Shown: positions 33,371-42,294 of the stretch, piece by piece | How the letters are laid out: each line of letters opens with the position of its first letter | How positions within the stretch are numbered: the stretch's first letter is position 1 | Origin: Clostridia bacterium | GTDB lineage: Bacteria > Bacillota > Clostridia > Oscillospirales > Acutalibacteraceae | Assembly (NCBI GenBank): GCA_017503785.1 | Contig: JAFVSK010000020.1 | Span: 62,001-126,000 of the forward strand | DNA length: 64,000 nucleotides | Direction of reading: 5' to 3' | The notes under the pieces: generated by a model | Database searches by the model: none | Seen by the model: the letters and a program-made list of their open reading frames with translations, nothing else | Told to the model about the DNA's origin: nothing | Made by a program: the position numbers and the translations under genes

Positions 33371-33407
33371 ACAGCCCCGACTCACTGCGAGTCGGGGCTG
33401 TTTTTTT
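33371..33407 (+). terminator. Terminator of the fucosidase gene
   Basis: Thirteen-base perfect stem ACAGCCCCGACTC/GAGTCGGGGCTGT, five-base loop, T-run. Confidence 0.92.
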
Positions 33408-33412
33408 GATAA

Positions 33413-34756
33413 TTACAGTTTCACCGAAGCGACACCGTTTTCACCGTAGGCGATGCGGTCACCGGCGCACTCCAAGCTATCCACGTACTTGAAGTACTCC
33501 TCCACCGAAGCAAACGGCGGTTCAAACTCCTCGGCAATCTTTTTGGCACGCTCGCCGCCGTTTTGCAGCAACAGCGTGATCATGCCCACCTGCCATTTGG
33601 CGGAACCCACGCAGGCCCATTCGGGGTTCACAATGCGATAGTTCGCACCGTGGCTGATACCCTCGGAGCCGGGCATATACGGATGCACCACCGGCATCAC
33701 ACAGGACAGATCGCCCATATCGGTGCTGCCGCTGCCCACCACATGAGTATACTCAAACGGCGGCAGCTCGGGCAACGTTTCCGCAGCGGCATCGCGCGCC
33801 ACCTCCAGCATGGCCGGCGCGTTCACCAGCGGGCCGTAACCGGGAGTGTCCTGAATATCAATGTTAGCACCCAGCGACAGCGCCGCACCCACCAACGCGC
33901 GATTGACCTTAGCGTTAGCCGCTTCAATGGCCTCATAGGTTCTGCCGCGCACGTAGCTCTCAATAATGACCTCATCGGGAATGGCGTTCACCGCATTACC
34001 GCCCTTGGTAATAATGGGATGCACGCGAATGATATCCTTTTCCATAAAGGTTTCGCGAATGGAGTTGATAGCCGCCAAGCCCAGCTGCGCCGCATACAAC
34101 GCATTACAGCCGTTCCACGGGCTGCCGCCGGCGTGCGAGGCCTTACCCTTATAGATCACACGCTTGGCCAAGCAACCAACCGAACCGATGCGACCGTTCG
34201 GCTTAGTCCCCACCGTCGTGTGCACCATCAGTGCCACGTCGACACCGTCAAAATAGCCGCGACGCAAAAACTCACCCTTACCGCCGAAATACTTAATAAC
34301 GCCCTGCTTCTTCAGCTCCGAGCGATATTCGATCTCGATCAGTTCTTCGGCAGGAACAGCACACAAGCGAATGCGACCGCACAGCTCGTCCAGCATACCC
34401 GGCTCTTTTAAAGCCGCCGCAATGCCCAGCAGCGCCGCACTTTGTGCCGCATGACCGCAGCAATGCACCGCACCTGTTTCGGGGTCGGACTCGGGGTGAT
34501 CGGGACAAATAAGTGAATCCATCTCACCCAACACCAATACCTCAGGGCCGGGACGACCGGTATCCAACACCGTGTAAAAACCGGGAATATCACCGGCCAA
34601 AGTCACCTCATAGCCCAACTTTTCAAAGGCTTCCTGTAAATACTTGGAGGTTTTCACCTCGCGGTAGCCCGTTTCGGGATTGGTCCAGATATAGTCCAAC
34701 GCTTTCAGAATACTGTCGCGGTTTTTCTCTACGGCCGCGATCTGCTTGTTCATCAT
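33413..34756 (-). CDS. M20 family amidohydrolase (AbgB/aminoacylase-like)
   Basis: 447-residue zinc peptidase/amidase related to p-aminobenzoyl-glutamate hydrolase B. The metal site is seen in VLGEMDSL, HCCGHAAQSAALLG, VPAEELIE, and SEGISHGANYR at the end. The lid domain contains GKASHAGGSPWNG with the conserved His. Length matches the family. AAAGGAGCGAGG precedes the ATG. Probably deacylates or cleaves an N-acyl amino acid; the exact substrate cannot be read. Confidence 0.87.
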   Translation of the reverse strand: MMNKQIAAVEKNRDSILKALDYIWTNPETGYREVKTSKYLQEAFEKLGYEVTLAGDIPGFYTVLDTGRPGPEVLVLGEMDSLICPDHPESDPETGAVHCCGHAAQSAALLGIAAALKEPGMLDELCGRIRLCAVPAEELIEIEYRSELKKQGVIKYFGGKGEFLRRGYFDGVDVALMVHTTVGTKPNGRIGSVGCLAKRVIYKGKASHAGGSPWNGCNALYAAQLGLAAINSIRETFMEKDIIRVHPIITKGGNAVNAIPDEVIIESYVRGRTYEAIEAANAKVNRALVGAALSLGANIDIQDTPGYGPLVNAPAMLEVARDAAAETLPELPPFEYTHVVGSGSTDMGDLSCVMPVVHPYMPGSEGISHGANYRIVNPEWACVGSAKWQVGMITLLLQNGGERAKKIAEEFEPPFASVEEYFKYVDSLECAGDRIAYGENGVASVKL

Positions 34757-34777
34757 ACGCCTCGCTCCTTTAAAATG

Positions 34778-34796
34778 GTTATGATATAATCATAAC
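34778..34796. promoter_or_regulatory. Palindrome upstream of the M20 gene, candidate operator
   Basis: GTTATGAT and ATCATAAC arms (eight bases, perfect) around a three-base centre, 22 bases upstream of the M20 start codon. Confidence 0.5.
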
Positions 34797-34953
34797 ACAA
34801 ACCGTGCGTTTTTCAACGGCTTTACTTGCCATTTTTTATAATAATTTCATCGTTTTTTCAAAAAAAGCCCTCACAAAATCGCCAAACCGCTGCTCATCAG
34901 CAGCACTTAGGCGATCACAAACAAGGTCATGCCGAAATCGCGGCCGCTTTTTC

Positions 34954-35742
34954 TTAATCCGGGATTTCGTCGTCGCCGTGCTCGGCCATCCACGAAAGCG
35001 CCGCATCGTAGGCCTCGTAATCCAAGTCGGCCATCGTGTTGGTATGAAGCACGATTCCCTCTGCCTCGCCGGCTAAAATCTTTTCCAGATACCAGTTAAG
35101 CTGCCACGTGACCGCCTCACCCGTGGCCTGCTTTTCCTCACCGAAATTGTACAAATAACACCCGAACAAGCGACGGTTATCAGGTGTCAGCTCCTTGAAT
35201 TTTTCGAACTTTTCGGGAATCAGCGGCACGTCGCTTTCCTTCCACGTCCACATAATAATGCCGTCGAACGGCGCAATGTAGCGCTTAAAATCCTCGTCCT
35301 TTTCCGCATCCAAGCCAAACTCGTGCGTATACAGCACCATCCACATATCCAGCGGCCGCACCGCATTGTTGTGCAACCGCTCGCGGATCTTCCACAAATT
35401 ATCTATGTTGATCTCTTTATACTTGTCGTTCCGCTGGAAATCGTCGAACACCACGCGGCCGATATTGGAAAAATCGCCCGCCTCTTTAATGAGAGGCTCA
35501 ATCACCGAAATATCCGCTGCCGCATCATAGCATTCCCAGCCCACCTCGCGCAGCGTGGTGAACGATTTATTGTATTTACGGCGATCCAGCTTAATACCGA
35601 CAGGCACCATAAAGGTGTTGCGCACACCCAGGTATAGGCAGCCCTCCATCGGGGTCATTCGCGAAATGTTTTCATTGCCGAACATGTGGTTGTACACCCC
35701 TTCCGGATGCCCCCACAGCCACATTTTCTCCCGTAATTTCAC
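34954..35742 (-). CDS. Uncharacterised TIM-barrel-like protein
   Basis: 262-residue protein that I do not recognise. Alternating hydrophobic strands and helices suggest a beta/alpha barrel: NTFMVPVGIKL, GRVVFDDFQR, DMWMVLYTHEFGL, DGIIMWTWKES, RRLFGCYLYNF and GIVLHTNTM. Acidic and aromatic residues at strand ends (DDF, TWKESD) look like a glycan-binding cleft. No signal peptide. Starts at a GTG with AAAGGAAG upstream. It lies 200 bases downstream of nothing co-directional but 39 bases after the PHP phosphatase gene, so the two may be co-transcribed. Confidence 0.7.
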   Translation of the reverse strand: MKLREKMWLWGHPEGVYNHMFGNENISRMTPMEGCLYLGVRNTFMVPVGIKLDRRKYNKSFTTLREVGWECYDAAADISVIEPLIKEAGDFSNIGRVVFDDFQRNDKYKEINIDNLWKIRERLHNNAVRPLDMWMVLYTHEFGLDAEKDEDFKRYIAPFDGIIMWTWKESDVPLIPEKFEKFKELTPDNRRLFGCYLYNFGEEKQATGEAVTWQLNWYLEKILAGEAEGIVLHTNTMADLDYEAYDAALSWMAEHGDDEIPD

Positions 35743-35781
35743 AGTACCACTTCCTTTGTAAATTTGTCACAGTACCTATCA

Positions 35782-36588
35782 CTAAATCGGCACGCGCACA
35801 AACGCACCGTGTGATAACGTCATCACGTAGCGAAATCCTATATCACGCAAATAGGCAGTCATTTCTTCGGCCTTGTAGTCCAAGGTATCCACCGAATGAC
35901 TGTCCGACGAAAGAATGATCGGCGCATCCAGCCGTTTTAACACGTGAAGCACATTCTCATTCGGCAGCGGCGTGGTACGGTAACCGCGCCACACGGGGCC
36001 GCTGTTCACTTCAAAAATACAGCCGCTCTGCGCCGCCGCAACAGCATACCGTTCCGCCAAGGCTTGATAGGCGGTATTGCAAGAAAAGCGAGCAACGTCC
36101 ACCTCATCAAATTTGGTGATTACGTCAAAATGCCCGATGATATCCGGTTTTCTTCGACGAATATAGTCGCAAAAGGTGCTGAAATACGCTTCTGCCAACC
36201 GCAGAATATCGCCGTCGAACGCAGCCAGGCAAGCCTTGAAATGGTCGTAGCTTGAATCAATGGGATAATACCGTCCCTCAACGCAAGCATAGTGAAGTGA
36301 GCCGATCACGTAATCAAACCGACTTCGGTCAACCGGTGCAAAGGCATCCTCCTCGATGCCGAGATACACCTCGATCTCGCTTTTGTACACACGCTTTAGG
36401 CGCGTAACCTCAGCAATGTACCCCTCGGTATCCTTCATGCAATAGCGCAGATCAAACGGCGTATAGCCGTGCCCCGAAAGCCCCACCGCCGAAAATCCGT
36501 TTTTGAGCGCAGCCAGCACGATCTCCTCGGGCGTGTTCTTGCCGTCGCAAAAAGTGGAGTGTGTATGAAAATTAGCACGCACGGCCAT
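35782..36588 (-). CDS. PHP family histidinol-phosphatase-like protein
   Basis: 268-residue metal-dependent phosphatase. Metal-ligand motifs of the PHP fold are seen in order: NFHTHSTFCDGKN, GLSGHGYTPF, EEDAFAPVD, GSLHYACV, IGHFDVITKF, FEVNSG and LSSDSHSVD. The closest family is HisK, the histidinol-phosphate phosphatase of Firmicutes, although no other his genes are nearby. The start is uncertain between the ATG codons at 36612 and 36588. Both have poor ribosome sites, and 36588 gives the family N terminus. Confidence 0.82.
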   Translation of the reverse strand: MAVRANFHTHSTFCDGKNTPEEIVLAALKNGFSAVGLSGHGYTPFDLRYCMKDTEGYIAEVTRLKRVYKSEIEVYLGIEEDAFAPVDRSRFDYVIGSLHYACVEGRYYPIDSSYDHFKACLAAFDGDILRLAEAYFSTFCDYIRRRKPDIIGHFDVITKFDEVDVARFSCNTAYQALAERYAVAAAQSGCIFEVNSGPVWRGYRTTPLPNENVLHVLKRLDAPIILSSDSHSVDTLDYKAEEMTAYLRDIGFRYVMTLSHGAFVRVPI

Positions 36589-36619
36589 CACCTCGCAGTC
36601 GCTTGATACCATTGTACTC

Positions 36620-36919
36620 TTAATACAATTGAAACTTCCCCACCGGCGCACTCTCCACCAAGGCACGGCGCTGCTTTTCCTTTTCGCGACGCAGCTTGGC
36701 AATGTGGCGCATCGTAATAAACAGCGGGAAAAAGGTGTTCAGTACAAAGAAATAGATCATGGCGTTGAAATACCGTTCGTGACAAATAAGGATCGCTGCC
36801 GTGCTGGTTGCCGCATAGTAAGCGATCCACAGCAACCATGTTTTCCAATACAACGCGCGATACTTTTTGCGCAGCGCCACGTGCTTTTCCTCGTATTGCT
36901 GCCAAGTCTTATCGTCCAT
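36620..36919 (-). CDS. Small two-helix membrane protein
   Basis: 99-residue protein of unknown function: charged N terminus (MDDKTWQQYEEKHVALRKKY), two membrane helices (WLLWIAYYAATSTAAILI and AMIYFFVLNTFFPLFITM), then a basic tail (AKLRREKEKQRR). GGGGAGG lies at correct spacing before the ATG at 36919. It lies between the tRNA-Leu terminator and the PHP gene and may be co-transcribed with the latter. Confidence 0.7.
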   Translation of the reverse strand: MDDKTWQQYEEKHVALRKKYRALYWKTWLLWIAYYAATSTAAILICHERYFNAMIYFFVLNTFFPLFITMRHIAKLRREKEKQRRALVESAPVGKFQLY

Positions 36920-36950
36920 TTCGTCGCCTCCCCATTCCACGAGGAAATAA

Positions 36951-36982
36951 AAAATCCTGCCGATGAGTACCGACAGGATTTT
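36951..36982 (-). terminator. Terminator of tRNA-Leu
   Basis: AAAATCCTGTCG/CGGCAGGATTTT stem on the minus strand (one G-T pair), eight-base loop, T-rich tail. Confidence 0.82.
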
Positions 36983-36983
36983 A

Positions 36984-37067
36984 TGGTGCGAGGAATGGGA
37001 CTTGAACCCACACGTCAACGACACACGCACCTCAAACGTGCCTGTCTGCCTATTCCAGCATCCTCGC
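36984..37067 (-). tRNA. tRNA-Leu (GAG)
   Basis: Class II tRNA with acceptor GCGAGGA/TCCTCGC, anticodon stem CACGT/GCGTG around loop TTGAGGT (anticodon GAG), long variable arm, T loop TTCAAGT, and encoded CCA. Confidence 0.93.
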
Positions 37068-37137
37068 ATATAGCAGGAGTTATTATAGCACTCCCCCAAG
37101 GCGTTTGTCAACACCTTTTTTACGAAAAAACAAGAAA

Positions 37138-37200
37138 GCCTCCCTCAACGAGGGAGGCGGATTTTTGCGCAGCAAAAAGACAGAGGAAGTTTACACCTCT
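37138..37200. repeat. REP-like triple hairpin element
   Basis: Three consecutive inverted repeats: GCCTCCCTC/GAGGGAGGC, TTTTTGC/GCAAAAA and AGAGG/CCTCT. It is non-coding and ends at the stop codon of the XRE gene, so the last hairpins may also act as its terminator. Confidence 0.65.
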
Positions 37201-37518
37201 TTATCTTTTCTTCAACCCTTTAACGAGCTCGGCAATCGTATCCAATTGCTTATCGTCCAATTGTTTCAAATCCTCGATTACGCTTTTCAACTTAACCGGA
37301 TTTTTTATATCTGCATCAAAGAATTCAGACGGCGTTACACCCAAATACTCACAAATATAAAAGAAAACACTCATAGATGGAAGTGCCGTTGTGTTTTCAA
37401 TTTTATTGATATATGACTCGGATTGACCGATGCTCAAACTCATGTCTCTTGCAGAGACACCTTTATTCATCCTTAACTCAATCAATCGTTTCTTAAACAA
37501 TTCCTCACACACAATCAT
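37201..37518 (-). CDS. XRE family transcriptional regulator
   Basis: 105-residue regulator with one Cro/CI-type helix-turn-helix: MNKGVSARDMSLSIGQSESY followed by INKIENTTALPSM and FYICEYLGVTPSEFFD, then a short charged tail. More AT-rich than the neighbours. It is divergent from a small lipoprotein gene with about 135 bases between. Probably part of a small acquired pair; target unknown. Confidence 0.85.
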   Translation of the reverse strand: MIVCEELFKKRLIELRMNKGVSARDMSLSIGQSESYINKIENTTALPSMSVFFYICEYLGVTPSEFFDADIKNPVKLKSVIEDLKQLDDKQLDTIAELVKGLKKR

Positions 37519-37585
37519 TCACCACCTGTGAATAATTGTATCCTATGGGAGATTAGTTATTATGGAATTATATTCTCTATTTATC

Positions 37586-37614
37586 TTGATTTATAGAACT
37601 GTATTATTTATAAT
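37586..37614 (+). promoter_or_regulatory. Promoter of the small lipoprotein gene
   Basis: TTGATT, 17-base spacer, TATAAT, about 40 bases upstream of the ATG. Confidence 0.75.
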
Positions 37615-37655
37615 ATAGTTATTTAAAGAATACTATTATCAAATGAGGTTCTGTG

Positions 37656-38069
37656 ATGAAAGTTCTCTTCAAAAATATCCTGATACTTTTCTTATTGCTT
37701 ATACTAAATCTTACCGGCTGTTATCAAAAACCTACGGTGACAAGCACCGACACCTATCGCATTTCTTATCAATTTAAACTTATCAAAAACGATTCCGTAG
37801 GTAACGATTGGAAGAAAGAGATCACCTACAACGGATACGCTCTTCTTACAAACGGACAAGAGATCAAAACAAACGGACGCGAATCCATCGTATTAAAAAT
37901 TACCGTTACCGAAAAAGACACCTATCCCGATGTCGGTAGCTCGCAGCTTACTCTGTTATTTAAAGACGGCGCTACCGCTTCAACCGAGATCACCGTGAGC
38001 GAGAACAAAGGGCGTTATCGTGGAAATTGCGCTGTTTGGAAGGTGACCTGCACCGTTGCCGCAGCATAA
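37656..38069 (+). CDS. Small lipoprotein of unknown function
   Basis: 137-residue protein with a lipoprotein signal peptide (FKNILILFLLLILNLTGC, lipobox LTGC). The mature part is beta-rich: YRISYQFKLIKN, IVLKITVTEKD, SQLTLLFKDG, and ENKGRYRGNCAVWKVTCTV with two Cys. GAGG precedes the ATG at 37656. AT-rich, like the divergent XRE gene, so the two may have arrived together. Confidence 0.72.
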   Translation: MKVLFKNILILFLLLILNLTGCYQKPTVTSTDTYRISYQFKLIKNDSVGNDWKKEITYNGYALLTNGQEIKTNGRESIVLKITVTEKDTYPDVGSSQLTLLFKDGATASTEITVSENKGRYRGNCAVWKVTCTVAAA

Positions 38070-38071
38070 CC

Positions 38072-38090
38072 TCCGTTATACGGCTTTTTT
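38072..38090 (+). terminator. Short-stem terminator after the lipoprotein gene
   Basis: CCGT/ACGG mini-stem followed by a C and six Ts, directly after the stop codon. Confidence 0.45.
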
Positions 38091-38093
38091 GTA

Positions 38094-38196
38094 GGAAACG
38101 ACCTGCGTGTCGTTCCCTGCGGTCTCGAATGGGGTGTGTAGGGGGCGATGCCCACATCGCCCCGTCGCCGGCAAACGACCTATGTGCCGTTCCATT
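38094..38196. repeat. Intergenic palindromic repeats
   Basis: GGAAACGAC/GTCGTTCC hairpin, then GGGGCGATG/CATCGCCCC with CCCA loop, then a degenerate copy of the first (CAAACGAC...GCCGTTCC). Non-coding; looks like a dispersed intergenic repeat of Clostridia. Confidence 0.6.
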
Positions 38197-38202
38197 TTAA
38201 AA

Positions 38203-38238
38203 AACAGCACCCGAGGTTTACAAAACCTCGGGTGCTGT
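38203..38238 (-). terminator. Terminator of the dgt-dnaG-rpoD operon
   Basis: ACAGCACCCGAGGTTT/AACCTCGGGTGCTGT stem with a short loop and T-run on the minus strand. Confidence 0.9.
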
Positions 38239-38241
38239 TGA

Positions 38242-39411
38242 TCAATCCAAGAAATCCTTCAGCTTCTTGCTACGGCTGGGATGACGCAGCTTACGCAGCG
38301 CCTTCGCCTCGATCTGGCGAATACGCTCACGGGTAACGTCGAACTCCTTACCCACCTCTTCCAGCGTGCGCGGACGGCCGTCCTCCAAACCAAAACGGAG
38401 CGCCAACACCTTTTCTTCACGCGGTGTCAGCGTAGCCAACACGTCACGCAACTGCTCCTTGAGCAGCATGTGCGAAGCGGCATCGGCAGGCGCCAGCGCC
38501 TCGTCATCGGGAATAAAATCGCCCAAGTGGCTGTCTTCCTCTTCACCGATGGGCGTTTCCAGCGACACCGGCTCCTGCGCCACACGCATGATCTCGCGCA
38601 CCTTATCGGCAGGCATCTCCAGCTCCACAGCAATCTCCTCGGCGGTGGGCTCGTGGCCGTTCTTATGCAACAGCTGGCTGGACACCTTTTTTACCTTGTT
38701 AATGGTTTCCACCATGTGCACGGGAATACGAATGGTGCGCGCCTGATCGGCAATCGCGCGCGTAATGGCCTGACGGATCCACCACGTAGCATAGGTGGAG
38801 AATTTGAAGCCCTTGGTATGGTCAAACTTTTCAACCGCCTTGATCAAGCCCAGATTACCCTCTTGAATGAGATCGAGGAACTGCATGCCACGGCCAACGT
38901 AGCGCTTCGCAATGCTCACTACCAAGCGCAGGTTTGCTTCGGACAAGCGCTTCTTGGCATACTTGTTGCCCTCGGCAATTTTAATGGAAAGGTCAATTTC
39001 CTCCTCGGGGGTCAGCAGCGGAACACGGCCGATCTCTTTCAAGTACACCTTTACCGGGTCGTCGGTGATCATACCGTCGGCCGAGGGATCGCCCTCTTCG
39101 TTCTCCACGGTTTCCAACACGGCATCCATATCCTGAAATGCGGTTTCGGTGAAATCATCCACGATCTCCACGTTGTAGCTTTCCAGCACCTCGTACAGCT
39201 TGTCCATCTGCTCGGGGTCAAAGTCCAGCGTTTCCATCGCATCCATGAGTTCCTGCGTGGTCAGCTTACCCTTGGCACGGCCGGTTTCGATGAGCTCGTT
39301 GTACACCGTTTTCTTGTCCTTCTTGCCCACGCTGAGATCCAAGGCCTCCTCCTCGCTGATCAGCGATTCGTAGGTAACTTCCTTCAGCACGTCAATGTTT
39401 TTCTCCGACAT
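38242..39411 (-). CDS. rpoD: RNA polymerase primary sigma factor (sigma-70/SigA)
   Basis: Housekeeping sigma factor of 389 residues. Region 1.2 begins at [16 protein letters not shown]. Region 2 has [20 protein letters not shown] and [13 protein letters not shown], region 3 [11 protein letters not shown], and region 4.2 [20 protein letters not shown]. The acidic N terminus is region 1.1. AGGAGGAATG precedes the ATG. Downstream of dnaG, the usual macromolecular-synthesis order. Confidence 0.97.
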   Translation of the reverse strand: MSEKNIDVLKEVTYESLISEEEALDLSVGKKDKKTVYNELIETGRAKGKLTTQELMDAMETLDFDPEQMDKLYEVLESYNVEIVDDFTETAFQDMDAVLETVENEEGDPSADGMITDDPVKVYLKEIGRVPLLTPEEEIDLSIKIAEGNKYAKKRLSEANLRLVVSIAKRYVGRGMQFLDLIQEGNLGLIKAVEKFDHTKGFKFSTYATWWIRQAITRAIADQARTIRIPVHMVETINKVKKVSSQLLHKNGHEPTAEEIAVELEMPADKVREIMRVAQEPVSLETPIGEEEDSHLGDFIPDDEALAPADAASHMLLKEQLRDVLATLTPREEKVLALRFGLEDGRPRTLEEVGKEFDVTRERIRQIEAKALRKLRHPSRSKKLKDFLD

Positions 39412-39429
39412 TTTGCATTCCTCCTACAC

Positions 39430-41193
39430 TTATGACTTCATATCGCGCATGAGCTTGAGCTTTTCTTGAATTTCTTCCGGCGTTAACGCCGAGGGCTCCT
39501 TCAGCGCGAGTAATTGATGCTCTTTTTTGATAACGCGGGCATACTGCACCGCATCGTCAACCGACAGTGTTGTACCGCGTTCGCGCGAATCGCGCAGCAT
39601 ACCGGTAATATAGGCCATTTCATCGGGATCGTATTCCTCGGCCAGCACCGACAACTCCACCGCTGCACCGGCACGATACCGCTGCAACAGCTTTTCGTAC
39701 AGCGTGCGGTTAAACGTAGTCACCAGTTCTTCTGTTTTTAATATCGGCTCAATTTTCCCAAAATAATCGGGGTTGAGCAACAGCAGCCCCAGCAGCGATT
39801 CTTCGGCATTGGCCGCCCGCAAATGCTTGGCCGCCTCGGCGTTAACCACCTTACGAGTCGCCTCCGAGCGCTGTACCACCTGCGTGATCTGCTTTTCCTG
39901 TTGCACCTTTTTACGGCGCTCCAGCTGGTATTTCAAGCGTTCCTGCAACGCCTCCTTGGAAACCGACAGATCGTGTGCCAAGCGGCTGATATACACGTCC
40001 CGCTCCAGCGGATCCGTCAAGCCTGCCAGCAGCTGCACCGCCTCACGCAGGTAATTCACCTTGCCCTCCGAGGTGTCGAGCAAATGGCGGGAGCCCAGCT
40101 CCATCAGCTGGTATTCCACGTCGTTCGCCGCACGCTCCACCAGCAGTTTAAACCGCTCGGCGCCGTTCTTTTTAATAAACTCATCGGGGTCCTTGCCGTC
40201 GGGAATACTCACCAAACGAATACGCATTCCCGTTTCACGCAAGAGATTGATCGCTCGCTGCGCTCCCTTTTTACCTGCCGCATCGGCATCAAAAATGAGG
40301 ATCGCTTCGTCACTGTATCGCGACATCAACCGTGCGTGCTCGGCGGTAAACGACGTACCCAGCGCCGCCACCGCATTGGTAAAGCCGGCTTGGTGCAGAG
40401 CTATAACGTCCATGTAGCCCTCACACAAGATCAGGCTTTCCTGCTTGCTTTGTTTAGCAAAATTCAGCGCAAAAAGATTGTTAGTCTTTTTGAACACCAT
40501 CGTATCACCGGAGTTAAGATACTTCGGCTTGGAATCGTCCAGCACACGGCCGCCGAACGCGATCACGTTGCCGCGCACGTCGATAATGGGAATCATCACG
40601 CGGTTGCGGAAAATATCGTGCACGCCGTTGCCGCTTTTGTTGCGGGCGCACAGCCATGCCAGCACCAGTTCCTCGTCGTGAAAGCCCTTTTTACGCAGGT
40701 TATCCCGCACAAAGTCGAAGCTTTGCGGCGCATATCCCAGCCCGAAACGGCGAATGATCGCATCGGTATAACCACGGCTGTAGTAGTATTCCAAGCCCTC
40801 GCGCCCGCCGGGCAAATACAAGAACTTGTTAAACAGTCGCGCCGCTTCACGGTTGGCCTCTAAAATACGCATGCGCCGCTTGGCACCGGCATCGTCGCGG
40901 TCCTGCTCGGGAATGGCCATTCCTGCGCGGTCGGCCAGCAAGCGCACCGCATCCATATAGCTCAAATTCTCGATACGGCGAATAAACGTGATCACGTCAC
41001 CGCCTGCACCGCAACCGAAGCAATAAAACGATGAGGTTTCGGGATACAGGTTAAACGACGGCGTTTTTTCACCGTGGAACGGACACAGCCCCACCAAGTT
41101 GCGACCGCGCCGCTTCAGCGAAACGTAGGCAGATACTACGCTCTCAATATCATTTTTAGCAATCAATTCCTGTAAAAAGCTATCCGGTAACAC
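39430..41193 (-). CDS. dnaG: DNA primase
   Basis: Makes RNA primers for replication. The 587-residue protein has the N-terminal zinc finger (VGLCPFHGEKTPSF and FYCFGCGAGGDVI), the catalytic core with a TOPRIM domain (LILCEGYMDVIALHQAG; IFDADAAGKKGA), and a C-terminal helicase-binding region. The start is the GTG at 41193, eight bases after AAAGGAGG; an upstream GTG overlaps that site. Lies between dgt and rpoD. Confidence 0.97.
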   Translation of the reverse strand: MLPDSFLQELIAKNDIESVVSAYVSLKRRGRNLVGLCPFHGEKTPSFNLYPETSSFYCFGCGAGGDVITFIRRIENLSYMDAVRLLADRAGMAIPEQDRDDAGAKRRMRILEANREAARLFNKFLYLPGGREGLEYYYSRGYTDAIIRRFGLGYAPQSFDFVRDNLRKKGFHDEELVLAWLCARNKSGNGVHDIFRNRVMIPIIDVRGNVIAFGGRVLDDSKPKYLNSGDTMVFKKTNNLFALNFAKQSKQESLILCEGYMDVIALHQAGFTNAVAALGTSFTAEHARLMSRYSDEAILIFDADAAGKKGAQRAINLLRETGMRIRLVSIPDGKDPDEFIKKNGAERFKLLVERAANDVEYQLMELGSRHLLDTSEGKVNYLREAVQLLAGLTDPLERDVYISRLAHDLSVSKEALQERLKYQLERRKKVQQEKQITQVVQRSEATRKVVNAEAAKHLRAANAEESLLGLLLLNPDYFGKIEPILKTEELVTTFNRTLYEKLLQRYRAGAAVELSVLAEEYDPDEMAYITGMLRDSRERGTTLSVDDAVQYARVIKKEHQLLALKEPSALTPEEIQEKLKLMRDMKS

Positions 41194-41214
41194 AGTATCC
41201 ACCTCCTTTTGATT

Positions 41215-42231
41215 TTACATACCGCCGATGCCCGACACCATCGGCCATCCCTGCGGAATAAACAGCTCGTTATACATTTGCACGGCAAACGTATCCGTCA
41301 TACCGGCAATATAATCGCACGCCGCCCGTGCCGCACCCTCGCGCTCGTACACCGCGCGGAATTCCGGCGGCAGCTTATCGGGGGTATCGATAAAATAGGC
41401 GAACATACGGCTGATAAAGGCATCCACCTTTTTTTCTTCGTTTTTGGCAATGGGATTGAAGTACAAGCGATCAAACATAAACGAATGGAGCTTATCAAAC
41501 GCCGCCCACACCTCGGCCGACATGGTAATATCGTCGTCGCTGGTTTCAATGATCGAGCCGATCATCGTGTTAAACCGCTCGTTGCGATTGGCCCCCAGCA
41601 CCGCCGTAACCTCGGAGGGAATATCCGCTTCCGAAAACACGCCGGCACGGATGGCATCGTCAATATCGTGATTAATGTAGGCCACCTTATCGGCCAGGCG
41701 GACAATACGGCCTTCTAATGTGGCCGCCTGCTCGCCTGTGGTGTGGTTTAAAATACCGTCACGCACTTCCCAGGTAAGGTTAAGCCCCTGTCCGTCTTTT
41801 TCCAGCAGATCCACCACGCGCAGACTCTGCTCATAATGGCGGAAGCCGCCGTCCATGCAGCGGTTCAGCGCACGCTCGCCGGCGTGACCAAAGGGGGTGT
41901 GCCCCAAATCGTGTGCCAGCGCCACTGCTTCGGTGAGATCCTCGTTCAACCGCAAGGCACGTGCCACGGTGCGCGCGATCTGCGACACCTCCAGCGTGTG
42001 TGTCAATCGTGTGCGGTAGTGGTCGCCCTCGGGCGAGAGAAACACCTGCGTTTTGTGGCGCAAACGACGAAACGCTTTGCAATGCAGCACGCGATCGCGG
42101 TCGCGTTGGAAATCGGTGCGAAAATCACACGGCGGTTCAGTTTCGAGCCGTCCTTTACTTTCACACGCCAATGCCGCTTTGGGCGACAGCATTTGCCGTT
42201 CAATTTCCTCGGTTCGCAGACGTGGTAACAT
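41215..42231 (-). CDS. dgt: Deoxyguanosinetriphosphate triphosphohydrolase-like protein
   Basis: HD-domain dNTP triphosphohydrolase. The 338-residue protein shows SRDRVLHC-like start FQRDRDRVLHCKAFRRL, the first HD ligand in RTRLTHTLEVSQIA, and AVALAHDLGHTPFGHAGE with HD, then VRLADKVAYINHDIDDA. This length and the lack of insertions match the short Firmicutes group. Start at 42231 chosen by AAAGGCGGTG. First gene of the dgt-dnaG-rpoD set, a Clostridia hallmark. Confidence 0.93.
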   Translation of the reverse strand: MLPRLRTEEIERQMLSPKAALACESKGRLETEPPCDFRTDFQRDRDRVLHCKAFRRLRHKTQVFLSPEGDHYRTRLTHTLEVSQIARTVARALRLNEDLTEAVALAHDLGHTPFGHAGERALNRCMDGGFRHYEQSLRVVDLLEKDGQGLNLTWEVRDGILNHTTGEQAATLEGRIVRLADKVAYINHDIDDAIRAGVFSEADIPSEVTAVLGANRNERFNTMIGSIIETSDDDITMSAEVWAAFDKLHSFMFDRLYFNPIAKNEEKKVDAFISRMFAYFIDTPDKLPPEFRAVYEREGAARAACDYIAGMTDTFAVQMYNELFIPQGWPMVSGIGGM

Positions 42232-42294
42232 ACTCCACACCGCCTTTCTCACACTATTATACGCCGGGCTTGTCCCGTTTTCCTGCAAAAATTC

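Noticed and set aside
35782..36588. A histidine biosynthesis locus
   Set aside because: Only a HisK-like phosphatase is present; no other his gene lies in the window.
36920..37114. N-terminal extension of the small membrane protein up to 37114
   Set aside because: The extension runs through tRNA-Leu and its terminator; the ATG at 36919 has a good ribosome site.
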